From: Cryptomeria japonica
Taxonomy: Eukaryota; Streptophyta; Pinopsida; Cupressales; Cupressaceae
NCBI RefSeq assembly: GCF_030272615.1
Contig: NC_081406.1
Span: forward strand, 138,615,361 to 138,679,360
Reading direction: 5' to 3'
DNA: 64,000 nt
Shown here: in pieces, positions 53,160-64,000 of the stretch
How the letters are laid out: every line of letters begins with the position of its first letter
Position numbering within the stretch: the first letter of the stretch is position 1
Made by a program: the position numbers and the translations under genes
Notes under the pieces: model-generated
The model's database searches: none
Told to the model about the DNA's origin: nothing
Seen by the model: only the letters and a program-made list of their open reading frames with translations

Positions 53160-56100
53160 ATGGAGAATGAACTTGAGAAGTTTGTCTTCTATTCAGTCTT
53201 ATCAAGCCTAGTCTCAACCAGCTTCAACACTTGGGCGATTGATAGTGGAGCTTCGCGTCACATCACCGGATTCAGAGAACACCTAGACACTATGGTAGAG
53301 AAATCTGATGAGGAAGTAACCATTTGGGACGATTCTAACTACCCAGTCAAAGGGATTGGACCTTGCAACATAAATTTGAAATCAGGCATATCTCTTCAGC
53401 TCACAGGAGTATTATTTGTACCAGGGATAGAGAGAAATCTAGTATCCATTTCTGCACTTGAAGACAAAGAGTATAGGATAGCCTTTATGGAAGGCAAAGT
53501 TTTAGCATGGCCAAAGAACTCCATAATCAAGAAGGCTCATACTATAGGAGTCAGACACAAATGCCTTTACAAACTATGCACTACTCCCTCTCAAGCCCTA
53601 ATTCATGAGACTTCAAATTCAAAGGAGTTTTAGCACAAAAGATTAGGGCATCTCCATTTTCGTGCTCTACCCTCCATAGAGAAAATGGTGATTGGTTTGC
53701 CTAAGCTAAACCAAAATCATGAAGGAACATGCAAGGGTTGTGCCCTAGGAAAGAATACAAAAGGAACTTTCCACAATAATATTAGCAAATCTAAAAATGT
53801 ATTAGAACTAATTCATTCTGATTTATGTGGACCCATGTTTGTAACCTCTATAGGAGGATTCTTGTACTATATAATATTTGTAGATGACTTCTCTTGAAAA
53901 ACTTGGATATATTTTCTTATATGTAAAGAGTCTGAAGAAATCCTTATGAGGTTCAAGGAATTCAAAGCTCTTGTAGAAAACATATCCAGGAGAAAATCAA
54001 AACATTAAGAACAGACAATGGGGGGGAATATACTTCAGACATTTTTAAGGAGTTTTGTGTAAATGCTGGAATTAGGAGGGAGTTTACTATACCTTATAAT
54101 CCCCAACAAAATGGGGTGGCAGAAAGAAAGAATAGGACTATAGTAGAAGTTGCTAGAGCTATGATGTATGATCAAAACATAGAAACTTCAGTTTGGGCTG
54201 AAGCCTCTAGAATAGTTGTCCACATCCAAAATAGATGCCCTCATTCACTTCTAGACAACAAAACACCTGAAGAAGCATTCATTGGCATCAAACCTGATAT
54301 AAGTCATCTAATAATCTTTGGTTGTTTGGTCTACTTACATATACCTAAAGAAAAGAGGTCTAAGTTAGAACCCTTAGACAGAAAAGGAGTGTTTGTAGGC
54401 TATCGTGAAACATCTAAAGCCTATTGGATATACATACCTGGCCAAAGATTAATTGAACTTAACAGAGATGTCATTTTTGAGGAAGACATTGCTTTCAGGA
54501 GATCCAAAAGCTCTCTTGAGATAGAAGATCAAGATCCTCCTAACAATATGGAAGAGGATCATGCTCCTGAGATTCAGAGGGAGACTCCTGAAGAAATTGA
54601 TAGTGAAGATCAAATTGCTCCCTTAAATGAACCCAGTAATGAAAACCGAAAGAGACCTCTCTGGGCTAGGAAGATGATTCATGAAGCCAAGAATTATACA
54701 GCACCAAAGGGAACCTTTAGGGAAAGCAAGAGACCTCATAGATTCTCTAGTTATGTTGCCTTGATGAGTGAGATTATAAATTCAGAACCATCCTGTGTTG
54801 AAGAGGCTCTCAATCATCAAGTGTGGAAATATGCTATGTCAGAAGAGTATCAGTCCATTATAAAAAATGATGTCTGGGACATCGTGCCAAGACCTAAAGA
54901 AAAATTTGTTGTATCATCAAAATGGCTTTTCAAGATCAAACATGTTGTAGATGGTAGCATTGAAAATCACAAAGCCCGGTTTGTTGCCAGAGGTTTCTCT
55001 CAAAAAGAGGGAATTGATTATGAAGAGACTTTTGACGCTGTTGCTCGTTACACTTCAGTTAGAGCCGTAATTGCTATTGCAGCATCAAAGGGATGGAAGA
55101 TCCATCAAATGGATGTGAAGACTGCATTTCTGAATGACACAATCGAGGAGGAAGTCTATCTAGAGCAACCTGAAGGATTTGTTATACATAAGGCTGAATC
55201 ACATGTTTGCAAATTGAAGAAAGCTTTGTATGGACTCAAACAGGCCCCTAGAGCTTGGTATGAAAGAATTGATCACTACCTTTTGGGGTTAGGGTTTTCC
55301 AAGAATGATGCAGATCCAAACCTCTACTTTAAGGTAATTGATGGTGATATGTTAATTCTTATTTTATATGTTGATGACCTATTAATCACAGGAGACGATC
55401 ACCTAATTACCCAGTGTAAAAAGGACTTAGCTTCAAAATTTGATATGAAGGATTTGGGTATCCTACATTGCTTCCTTGGATTATAAGTTTGGCAACAGGC
55501 AGATGGCATCATGCTGAATCAAGGAAGGTATACTATTGACATTTTGAAGAGGTTTGGAATGATGGAGTGTAGATCCATGTCTACACCTATGGAAGGAATT
55601 TTGCACAAATTGAAGGAAGCAACAATAGACTCAGAATTTGCAGATCCCACTCTCTACAGACAGATAATTGGATCCTTGATGTATTTGGTCAACATTAGAC
55701 CTGATATTTGTTATGCAGTGAATGCACTTAGCCAGTTTATGTGTGAACCAAAAGAGATACATCTTGTTGCAGCAAAACACATTCTGAGATACCTCCAAGG
55801 ATCAATTGGATATGGTCTTAGATACAAACATGTAGACCTAGATCTACATGGATACATTGACTCAGATTGGGCTGGAAGTGTGGTTGACAGGAAAAGCACA
55901 TCAGGATGTTGCTTCAGTTTAGGATCAGCAATGATCTCATGGATCAGTAGAAAACAATCCTCAGTTGCATAGAAACGCTACAGAAGCTGAGTACATTGTA
56001 GCCTCCATGGGAGCAAGAGAAGCAGTGTGGCTTAGGAAATTGCTTGTAGGACTGTTTGGTCAGCCCTTGAATCCTACTGTCATCCGTTGTGACAACCAGA

Positions 56101-56318
56101 GTTGCATCAAGCTTTCAGTGAATCCAGTGTTTCATGATATATCAAAACACATTGAGATTCCTTATCACTATGTTAGAAACATGGTAGAAAGGAATGTGAT
56201 CCAGTTGGAGTATATTAGTACAAGTGATCAAACTGCAGACATCCTCACCAAGCCACTCTCCAAGATAAAGGTTGAACACTTTCGGGATAAACTTGGTATG
56301 GTTGAAAATGTAAATTAA
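53160..56318 (+). pseudogene. Copia pol: PR-IN-RT-RNase H
   Basis: Protease WAIDSGASRHITG (53235). GAG-pre-integrase HKRLGHLHFRAL...CKGCALGK after a TAG at 53631. Integrase DLCGPM, TDNGGEYT and NGVAERKNR (D, D, E all present), with TGA at 53895 and a one-base loss near 53980. RT has KWLFKIKH, QMDVKTAFLN and YVDDLLITGDD, then TAA at 55484 in FLGL*VWQ. RNase H has YIDSDWAGS, a shift near 55968 at KQSSVA, then TEAEYI, CDNQSCI and ADILTKPL. All catalytic motifs survive but no continuous protein can be made. Confidence 0.92.
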
Positions 56319-56499
56319 ATTTGAGATTGAGTCTCTAATTATTTTATTTGTACTAATATTTAAAGATGTTTAATGTGTAAACTCTTCTATTGTCATGTGT
56401 GTGACTCCATGACTTCATGGGCCCCTGTGGACATTGTTGAAAGGTGACGATTTTTCAATAATGAACACTTGTATCAAATTGATGTTGTGAAGTGACGAC

Positions 56500-56830
56500 T
56501 TTACAATGATCAATTTTACTATCATGATGGATATCATGTGACTTGATATTTGTGGACATATCATGATAGTTAATATCTCTTAGACATTATGGTAGATATC
56601 ATGAGGCTTGATGTCATTAAATAAACCATAATAACTCTGCAAGAGATCATCATGGTGGATACTATGAGTCTTAATATCCGTGGATATGCCATGATCTGAT
56701 ATCCATTATGGTAGGCATCATGAGACGTGATGCCAAGTGCACAAACCATAAAGATGGATATTTATGAGATATGGTGAATATCATGTGACTTGATATTCTT
56801 GGTTATACCATATCTCCTGATATCTTGATA
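56500..56830. repeat. Degenerate tandem repeat, ~65 bp, between pol and PPT of copia
   Basis: Five or so units with the pattern GGATATCATGTGACTTGATA, then GTGGACATATCATGAT, vary mainly by transitions. Each unit contains ATATCATG/CATGATAT inverted boxes, so the 3' untranslated RNA could fold into serial hairpins. Confidence 0.75.
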
Positions 56831-56912
56831 AGGTATCTCTCTTCCGGCACAATTAATGGATCTATTGTGTTATGCTCTTGGATAGATTTTATCCTCCCTA
56901 GATAAGAGGGAG

Positions 56913-57538
56913 TGTTAAAGATGATAGCTTCGGTCAGATAAATATGATCATGAATGAGACTTACACCATTAGAATAATTTATATATGTATACCAATATAC
57001 ATAAGAATAATAATTGAGTTTATTATTATTATATATATTAATATACATACATTAATATTCTTGTCATGAATAAATTAAATTTGATTAAATGATCTAATGG
57101 TTGATCATATATCGATCATCATCTTCCAAGTATAAATCTGTGATCGTGCATGATCTATACCCTGTCAATAGAGTGTATCGACTATCTACTTCGATTTACC
57201 ATAAATTGATAATTTGTATCGATTTACCTTAATCGATAATGTATATTGATTAATGATTCTTCATTTTAACATACAGATTGTGAATTAGTTGTGTTAAATG
57301 AATAGTTAATTATCAATTGTGAATCGGTTCGGTAAATGAAACGGTTTGTGTTAATGCATTATGAAACTACCGATTATGAATCGGTATGATGTTTGTAATA
57401 TTAAACGGTTTGTGTTAATGCATTATGAAACTACTGATTATGAATCGGTATGATATTTGTAATATTAAATGAACAGTCATATCAGTGGAGAGACATGTCT
57501 CCACACGTGTGGAGACATGTCTATCCATCGATGTGCCT

Positions 57539-57578
<40 letters not shown>

Positions 57579-57812
57579 CACAAATAGATCGAGGAAGGTG
57601 GTATATCAATCAATAAGTACATGCCTTTGAAGATCGATCTATTCTTCTCACTCAGCAATATAATCATACTTGGTGAATTAACTTACTGTGTATTCCTCCT
57701 TACACTTGCAGCAACCTGCAAGATTCATAGGTTAGTAAGAGCATCATTTGTGAAACATAAAATTAAAAGATACCTCTATTCTATCTACTAAGAAATCTAA
57801 TCTACATTAACA
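56913..57812 (+). repeat. Copia 3' LTR (900 bp)
   Basis: Same structure as the 5' LTR. It is longer mainly because the TATA-region AT repeat has expanded to about 16 AT units (57544-57575). Confidence 0.95.
57491..57522. promoter_or_regulatory. Same palindrome in the 3' LTR
   Basis: Identical 32 bases to the 5' LTR copy although the surrounding LTR has diverged. Confidence 0.6.
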
Positions 57813-58197
57813 AAATTTGCCACCTAAAAAGAAACTTAATTTTTTGAAAAAAAATAAAATTATGCAAAATATAGCTATTAAAAATGTCAAATGAGTTTGG
57901 TGGGGGTTTGTGGTGTTGTCCCCTAGTGTGGTTGAGTGGCAGTTGCCCCTCACATGTTGGGGGTTTGGGGGTAATGCCCTTATCAGGTTTGAGAGGTGGC
58001 GTCCCTCTCAAGGTTTGGGGTTAGTGCCCTTGGTGCTTTCCCTATCGTGATACAAGGTGGAGCTTTTGCCATCAAGCCCTAATGAAGACCTTCAAAACCA
58101 CACAAACCTTCATTGTGCATACCATTTTCATAATCTCTTAAAAGGCCAAAACAATGCTTATAAAGCAAAAAAAGATAGAGTTTTTGTAGTGTCTAAC
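57813..58197. other. Short spacer between copia and gypsy elements
   Basis: GT-rich text with repeated AGTGCCCTT, GGGGGTTTGG and AGGTGGCGTCCC phrases; no gene seen. Confidence 0.4.
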
Positions 58198-59697
58198 TGT
58201 TGATGTGTTTTTTATGCACATGCGAACACAAAATAAAATACCAAGGTATCTTATCCTCTCTTGAACAAAGGTTCCTCGAATGCTGAAGTTTTTGCCTAAG
58301 GATCATTCAAGAAGACTCCAAGGTTCTTATATGTAGGGTCTCTACGTGTGGATAAGCTCAATTTGGTCTGATGTGATTATGTTGGAATCACAAGGGGACT
58401 TACGTTTGAGTGTTTGAGCGTTTAATCTGCTGGAACTTGAATCCTATCTACTGGCTGGAAGATAAAGAAATATCAAAAGATACAGGGTTTGGAGAATCTA
58501 ATCTAAGACCTAGAATGCAAGAAGATGGATGAACAACTAGGTGGAGTCCTACTGGGCTAGGTCTCACCATCAAACTGAACAATTCAACACTAGCTCAGTG
58601 CGATCTTTTAAGGGATGCTTCAAATATGTTCAAATCGTTACACCATATGGCATTGATCACCATTCAAGTTAATGCATGAACAATAGACGCGCAAAGACTT
58701 GAGATTAAGTTCATTCAATGCTAATTGACTATGCAGGGCGCCCTTACAATTAGCAAGAGGCTAGTGGTTTGGACTAGGCAGATTCCACGCGAGTGCATTC
58801 AGTAACTTCCTTCATTCAATCTAATTATCTATCATCTAAAATGAAGATTCAACAAGAGACCATGCATATTGCAAAGAAACAACACATTTCACCATAACTT
58901 CAATGAAAATGGAGTTCATTTACAATCAAGGAAACAATTTCTTGCCTTCTCTTCCTACTCTATTCTAACTTCTATTCTATTTGCTATTCTATTCACTATT
59001 CTAGCTACTCCCTCTTATTAACGAACTCTTAACTATTAACCCTTTACAAATGAAGAGCCAGAGCTTTATATAGAGAGCTCTTTACAATTCAATGGCTTTG
59101 ATTGATTTACAATCAATGGCTAGGATTACGAGATGGAAACCCTAATTAGGGTTTGTTACAACAAACTCCTTTAGCCAATGAGAAAATTAAATTCAAAATT
59201 TGAGAACCAATAGGAAGTAGGGGTAGGTGCCTCGAAGTTTGTGTCATCACTGGTGAGTTAGGTACATTGAATCTGGACATGCTGATGTGGAGCTATTTGA
59301 CTGGAGGAACAGTGACTGGGACGCCACCTTGTCTGGTACTTGCTCATATCTCTTTTGATACTCAATTTGGTGATGCTGAGAAGGTAACTTTGATTAACTC
59401 TTCTGAAACTATCTGCTTCTTCAATGTACCTTTGCACTGACCTCGATGATCCTCCTTCGTCCTTGATGCACTCGATGAATGATGTACCTCCTCACAGTCA
59501 AGTCACTCCTTCTCTGGTAGCATACTTCGCCTTGAAGTGCTTGTAAGATCCTTTTTCTTGACATCTTGCTATCCCTCCATGTGGTAGAATGAAGATCTTG
59601 AGGATAGCTAACTTTATTGTTTGCAACTCTTTAAACACTTGAAGTCTTCCAACACTTTAGAAGCACGCTGAGTCCTCCTCCATGCATTTGAGGTGTC
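58198..59697 (+). repeat. Probable 5' LTR and leader of the gypsy element
   Basis: Non-coding, TG start, TATA box at 59067-59073, leader with many ATTCTA boxes. Its first ~45 bp resemble the reverse complement of element D's right end (GAACACA.AATAAA shared). The exact end is unknown because the 3' LTR lies beyond the window. Confidence 0.5.
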
Positions 59698-59769
59698 TTG
59701 AATAGGTCACCGTTGTCTTTTCTTCCTTCTAGCCCGGTCTTGTTGATCTGCAAAACAAACCAAAAGATG

Positions 59770-61008
59770 ATTAGGGAGCTAACCAGAAGCCAAGCTCAAC
59801 TCAATGACACCATCGTCAGAGGGGAACAAAGACAAAAACTCATGGAAGATGCATTGCATCAATTGGCATCGGGAAAAACAATTGGAGAGAGCGATAATTC
59901 AGTCACAAGAAGGTCAAACCCATAGCGTTCAAATTCCCGACCGCTGATGCCATCTTTTCCCCAGAGAACCGAAGCATCGCGTAGGAAGCAAGAGCCCACT
60001 TTCTAGGAGTTGCAAGCACAGTTGAATCAAGAATGGAGGTATGCAAACCTCGAGGGAGACATATCCTTGAAGGATTATGTTGAGCTGCGAATGAAATACT
60101 TAGGTGGCAGAAGTCGTGGTTACTATAACGATGATATCAAACAGAAGGTTGGTAAGATTAATTTGTCACCTTTTGATGGGACCAGAGCAACCTCAGCACG
60201 AGCTTGGGTACAAAAAGCAGATACCTATTTCCAACTTAACCTGATGCCTGAAGATGAAGCTATCAAATTTGTTGCACTTCACCTGGAAGGAGTCGCTCAC
60301 GAATGGTGGCATCATGGAATGGTAACCCTTGGCCATGATCAAATAACTTCATATGCCAAATTCACGGAGAGGCTCATAGATCGTTTTGACGGAAGAGATC
60401 CTAAACTCAACTTCAAAGAGTTGGCTCAACTGAAGCAATTTGGACTGGTGGACAGTTACATTACAGAATTCCAGAGACTGTCCGTGTTGGTGATAGATAT
60501 CTCGAAGAGGAGATTGGTGGTCTTATTCATGGACGAGTTGATGGAACCACTGAAGGGTTGGGTGAAAGGGTTCAACACCAACACGCTCACAGAAGAAATT
60601 AAGAAGGCGCGTGACATGGTGGCATCTTCTTCCTCCAGAAACTTTCCACATGCCAAACCACCCTTCGCCCCGAAGGAGAAGGATATCAAAACCTTTCCGA
60701 AGAAGTCGTCATTGGATGAGGCCACAAAACAAGAGCTCAGAAGGAAGAAGCTCAGTTTCACCTGCAAGGAGCCGTGGGAGCCAGGGCATCGATGCTTAGG
60801 CAAAGGAAAGGTTCATTATATAAAGGTCATGTTCGATGGCGAGGAGGAACCTAAAGAAAGTGAGCCACCGAAGGAAGAGTCTATAGAAGAAACAGGACAG
60901 GCGGAGAGAATTTCCACATTGGTACGGAGGGGAGGCGTCATTGCCACATTGGCTAGTACCCTAAGGTGTAGTGTGTTTAGGGTACGTGGTACGCTTCAAG
61001 GGCAATGA
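59770..61008 (+). pseudogene. Gypsy gag
   Basis: MIRELTRSQAQLNDTIVRGE begins a helical N-terminus. After stops at 59923 and 60007 the same frame gives the Retrotrans_gag core: KINLSPFDGTRATSARAWVQ, ADTYFQLN, HLEGVAHEWWHHGMV, YAKFTERLIDRFDGRDP. A variant knuckle FTCKEPWEPGHRC (CX7HxC, first pair reduced) follows. TGA at 61006 separates it from protease. The start Met is chosen because the codons before it are leader-like. Confidence 0.85.
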
Positions 61009-61017
61009 GTCCTAGTT

Positions 61018-62730
61018 ATGCTCGACAGTGGGGCCTCACTCAACTTCATAAACTCATCACTTGGCACCCGAAGGGGTTTGCGTTCAAAAGAGCATGAAGG
61101 GTTCGATGTCAAGCTGGCGGGAGGCAATCTCCTATCATGCACTCACTTGGTTTCGCAATTGAGCATCACCATGGGAAATTACATGGTGACAGACGATTTC
61201 TTTGTAGTAGATTTGGATGACACGGATGTCATATTGGGCATTCAATGGATCGAGACCCTCGACCAATACATGCAAAGCTTAAAAAAGATGGAGCTCTCAT
61301 TCGAGGTGGATGGTAGGAAGGTGGTTCTTAGAGGAATGTTGAATGGCGACCCGAGGGAGATTTCAGCCAAACGAATGGAAGTCCTTTTCAGACATGATGA
61401 AGTTGTTTGGGCAACACATTGTTTGATCTTGACAGAACCTGTGAGAGGGCAACAATCTCACTACCAAGATGAGGAGCTTTAGTCAGTGCTGGACAACCAT
61501 AGCATGGTGTTTTCTGACATTCTACCTGGCATACCGCCACAACATGGCTTTGAGCACACCATCGAGTTGGAGGAAGGAGCCAAACCCGTCATTACCACAC
61601 CCTACTACCATCCTAAGAAGTTTAAGGATGAAATTGAGAAGACAATCCAGGAACTACTCGACAAAGGATGGATCAGGCCTGGTTCTAGTTCCTTCGCGTT
61701 GTCAGTAGTGCTAGTAAAGAAGAAGGATGGATCCCTTCGGATGTGCGTGGATTACCGTGCATTAAACAAAAAGACTATCAAGAATAGATACCCCATCCCC
61801 AAGATCGATGAGCTACTGGACGAACTACATGGCACAGTCTATTTCTCCAAAATTGATCTCCGCTCTGGCTACCACCAGATCCGCATGAGGGAGCAAGATG
61901 TGGAGAAGATAGCCTTTCGTTGCCATTATGGACACTACGAGTTCTTGGTCATGCTGTTTGGATTAACCAATGCTCTGGCCACTTTCTAGTCGTGCATGAA
62001 TCACATCTTCAACAAGCAGTTGCACAAGTTCCAGTTGGTGGTCTTTGACGACATACTCGTCTACAGCAAAACGTGGGAGGAACATCTGAGGCATTTGGAC
62101 AAAGTTATGGGAATCATGGAGTCACAATCATTGTTTGCCAAGAGGTCCAAATGTGAATTTGGAATGACGAAGATATTGTACTTGGGACACATCATCAGTG
62201 CCCGTGGGGTTCAAGTACATCAAGAGAAAATTCAAGCCATTCTGGTTTGGCTGCCTCCCAAGATTCTCTTGGAGATGCGTGGATTTCTTGGATTGTGTAG
62301 TTATTATAGAAGGTTCGTGAAGGGATTTTCACAGATTGGTGCACCACTAACAGAGCTAACGAAGAGAGGATCCTTCCACTGGGATGTGCAGGCCCAACAC
62401 ACTTTCGACAAATTGAAAGAAGTTATGAGTACGTGTCCAGTTCTGACACTACCAGACTTCACTCGACCTTTCATCTTGAAGTGCGATGCCTTGGGTGAAG
62501 GTATTGGAGACCCCATCGCGTTCGAGAGCCGGAAGCTGTCGGGAGCAGAGCGACTGTACTCCATCTACGACAAGGAGATGCTTGCCATCATGCACACACT
62601 AACGAAGTTTCGACAATACCTTGTTGGAGCAAAGTTTGTTGTACGGACATACCACAACAGTCTACAATATTTCTTGGAGCAGAGGGATTTGAATGAACGA
62701 CAGCAGGGTGAGCAAAATCCAGGCATTTGA
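61018..62730 (+). pseudogene. Gypsy protease, RT and RNase H
   Basis: Protease: MLDSGASLNFINSSL, then DVILGIQWIETLD. TAG at 61480. [49 protein letters not shown], then TAG at 61987 where Gln is usual, VVFDDILVYSKTWEEH with both catalytic Asp, and YLGHIISARGV. RNase H: FILKCDALGEGIGDPIAFES, YDKEMLAIMHTLTKFRQYL. In RTYHNSLQYFL the usual catalytic-block Asp (RTDH) is Tyr. All are in one frame to about 62710. Confidence 0.9.
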
Positions 62731-64000
62731 TTTTGACATTGAGTATGTGAAAGGCAAGAATAACGTGGTGGCCGATGCTCTGTTGAGAAGGCCTACCATA
62801 TGTTCTCTATCCCAGATTTCGACGGATTGGAAGGAACATCTGTTGGTTGAATATTCCAAGAATACATTCGCGTGTGAGTTGATGGATGGTCGAGTGCAGG
62901 ATGACAGATACGAGGTGGTTGACAACGTCATTTACTACAAGGACAAAATTTATTTGGTGCCCCGAGTCCAAGATGAAGGAAAAAATTCTAAAAGAAATGC
63001 ACGACTCACCCTTGGCCGGACACCCAGGATACCTGAAAATCTACAGATAGATCCGAGAAAGGTTCTCTTGGGAGGGCCTTAAGAATGACGTCCGACAATA
63101 CGTGCGAGAATGCTCCACCTGCCAACAGAACAAATTTGAGCACACCTCACTTGCTGGACTGCTTCAGCCGCTGCCAATTCCCGACCAGAAGTGGGATAGG
63201 ATCTCAATGGATTTCATTACTGGGCTTCCCAAGGTGCAAGGAAAGGATTGCATCTTCATCGTGGTAGATCGTTTGACCAAGTATGCCCATTTCTTTGCCA
63301 TCTCCATTGGATACCAGGCATCTCAAGTGGTCAAGTTGTTCTTTTGGGAGGTATTTCGCTTGCATGGTCATCCGCAAAACATAGTGAGTGACAGGGATAG
63401 TCGCTTCCTGAGCACCTTTTGGATGGAGTTATTTTAGTTGGCAAAAACTGAGTTGTCGCCAAGCACAAGCTACCATCCGCAGACGGATGGACAGACGGAG
63501 ATCGTGAACAAATGGCTGGAGGGTTATCTCAGGAACTATGTCTTAGCACAACAAAAGGCATGGGTGTGTTGGTTACATTTGGGTGAACACTGCTACAACA
63601 CCACCTACCACATGTCGATAGGTATGGCGCCTTGCAAAGCACTGTATGGTTATGAACCTTTGTCTTCCGTGGATCTGGCATTGGGTGACAGTCGCGCACC
63701 AAGGGCCAAGGACTAGTTACAGGAGAGTTTGGACATCCTGAGATCTCTCAAGGATAACTTGCAGAGGGCTCAAAACCAGCAGAATATGTATGCGGATCGA
63801 CATTGGATTGAGCGGAGTTTTGAGGTTGGCGATCTGGTATACCTCCGGATTCAACCGTAGAGACAACCCTCCATGAGGATATGTGGCAAGGAGAATTTGA
63901 AGCCGCGTGTCTATGGACCCTACAAAGTGGTTTAAAGAGTGGGTGAAGTTGCCTACGAATTGGAACTTCCTAAGGGGAGTCGGATTCACAATGTTTTTCA
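62693..64000 (+). pseudogene. Gypsy integrase (partial, runs off window)
   Basis: Frame 2 (62693-63082) covers the end of RNase H (VKGKNNVVADALLRRP) and the pre-integrase linker. Frame 3 from 63102 has the zinc-domain end ECSTCQQNKFEH. The core follows: MDFITGLPKVQGKDCIFIVV, IVSDRDSRFLSTFW, a TAG at 63435, then YHPQTDGQTEIVNKWLEGYL. The D, D and E of integrase are present. After a stop at 63714 the C-terminal domain reads FEVGDLVYLRIQP and VYGPYKVV with further stops. Confidence 0.88.

Larger units (their letters stand above)
51364..57812 (+). mobile_element. Full-length Ty1-copia retrotransposon, defective
   Basis: LTRs 51364-52241 and 56913-57812, perfect 5-bp TSD AAATT (51359-51363, 57813-57817), PBS TGGTATCAGAGC at 52242-52253, polypurine tract AAGAGGGAG at 56904-56912. 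Domain order gag, protease, integrase, RT, RNase H identifies copia. The polyprotein is broken by four stops and two frameshifts. The LTRs differ by roughly 4% by eye plus an AT-repeat expansion, so the insertion is moderately old. Confidence 0.95.
58198..64000 (+). mobile_element. Chromovirus-like Ty3-gypsy element, 3' end outside window
   Basis: Probable LTR start TGTTGATGTGTTTTTTATG at 58198. A TATATAG box lies at 59067, and gag-pol runs from about 59770 to the window end in the order gag, PR, RT, RNase H, IN. Frame 1 is held from 59770 to about 62700 with four or five stops. Then single-base shifts move integrase to other frames. The 5' LTR end and PBS could not be pinpointed. The IN C-terminal region reaches LELPKGSRIHNVF, just before where a chromodomain would be expected. 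Confidence 0.8.

Noticed and set aside
58198-59770. A standard iMet PBS for the last gypsy element
   Set aside because: TGGTATCAGAGC is not present between the LTR start and gag; the PBS is unrecognised or lost.

Overview
The window reads as a transposon-dominated stretch of a large plant nuclear genome, most likely a gymnosperm/conifer. The evidence is very long AT-rich intergenic DNA, plant-type Ty1-copia and Ty3-gypsy elements primed from initiator-Met tRNA or other tRNAs, a plant hAT element, solo LTRs of 1.6-3.5 kb, and a Penelope-like hammerhead repeat of a kind reported from conifers. The species cannot be fixed. No complete host gene, rRNA or CRISPR array is visible; the only host-gene hints are two candidate exons near 4.2 and 7.0 kb.

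Layout: 1-8.5 kb is mostly unclassified DNA with the two exons and a recent 393-bp tandem duplication. 8466-10701 is a solo-LTR-like element (A) with perfect 5-bp target duplications (TSDs). 11.0-13.35 kb holds 14 copies of a 41-nt hairpin spaced about 176 bp apart, beside an LTR end at 13853. 14449-14683 is a 235-bp insertion with a 13-bp TSD that folds back on itself and carries three hammerhead-ribozyme-like motifs. 15.5-18.9 kb is a decayed copia element (minus) split by element B. 19.1-21.1 kb contains repeat fields, one packed with TCGA motifs, followed by a 1,044-codon reading frame with five in-frame stops and no frameshift (21463-24597). 25.7-36.25 kb is a degenerate gypsy element (minus) with the order gag-PR-RNaseH-RT-RNaseH-IN. 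It is interrupted by element C and, inside its 5' LTR, by a 337-bp miniature LTR element (TRIM) whose LTRs contain a tRNA-like gene. 39.4-43.8 kb is another gypsy RT fragment (minus) split by a 3.5-kb LTR-like element (D). 44233-49146 is an hAT transposon with a dead transposase, itself split by a 1.9-kb non-autonomous LTR element. 50676-51155 is a tRNA-headed SINE. 51364-57812 is a full-length copia element with degraded pol. From about 58.2 kb to the end is a chromovirus-like gypsy element that runs off the window.

Most of the sequence is explained by nested insertions, and eight of them have exact or near-exact TSDs. Nothing suggests cooperating host genes. The most unusual items are the tRNA-bearing TRIM, the hammerhead fold-back insertion, the periodic hairpin array, and the position of an extra RNase H ahead of RT in the minus-strand gypsy. 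All calls are from reading the sequence; no database search was run.
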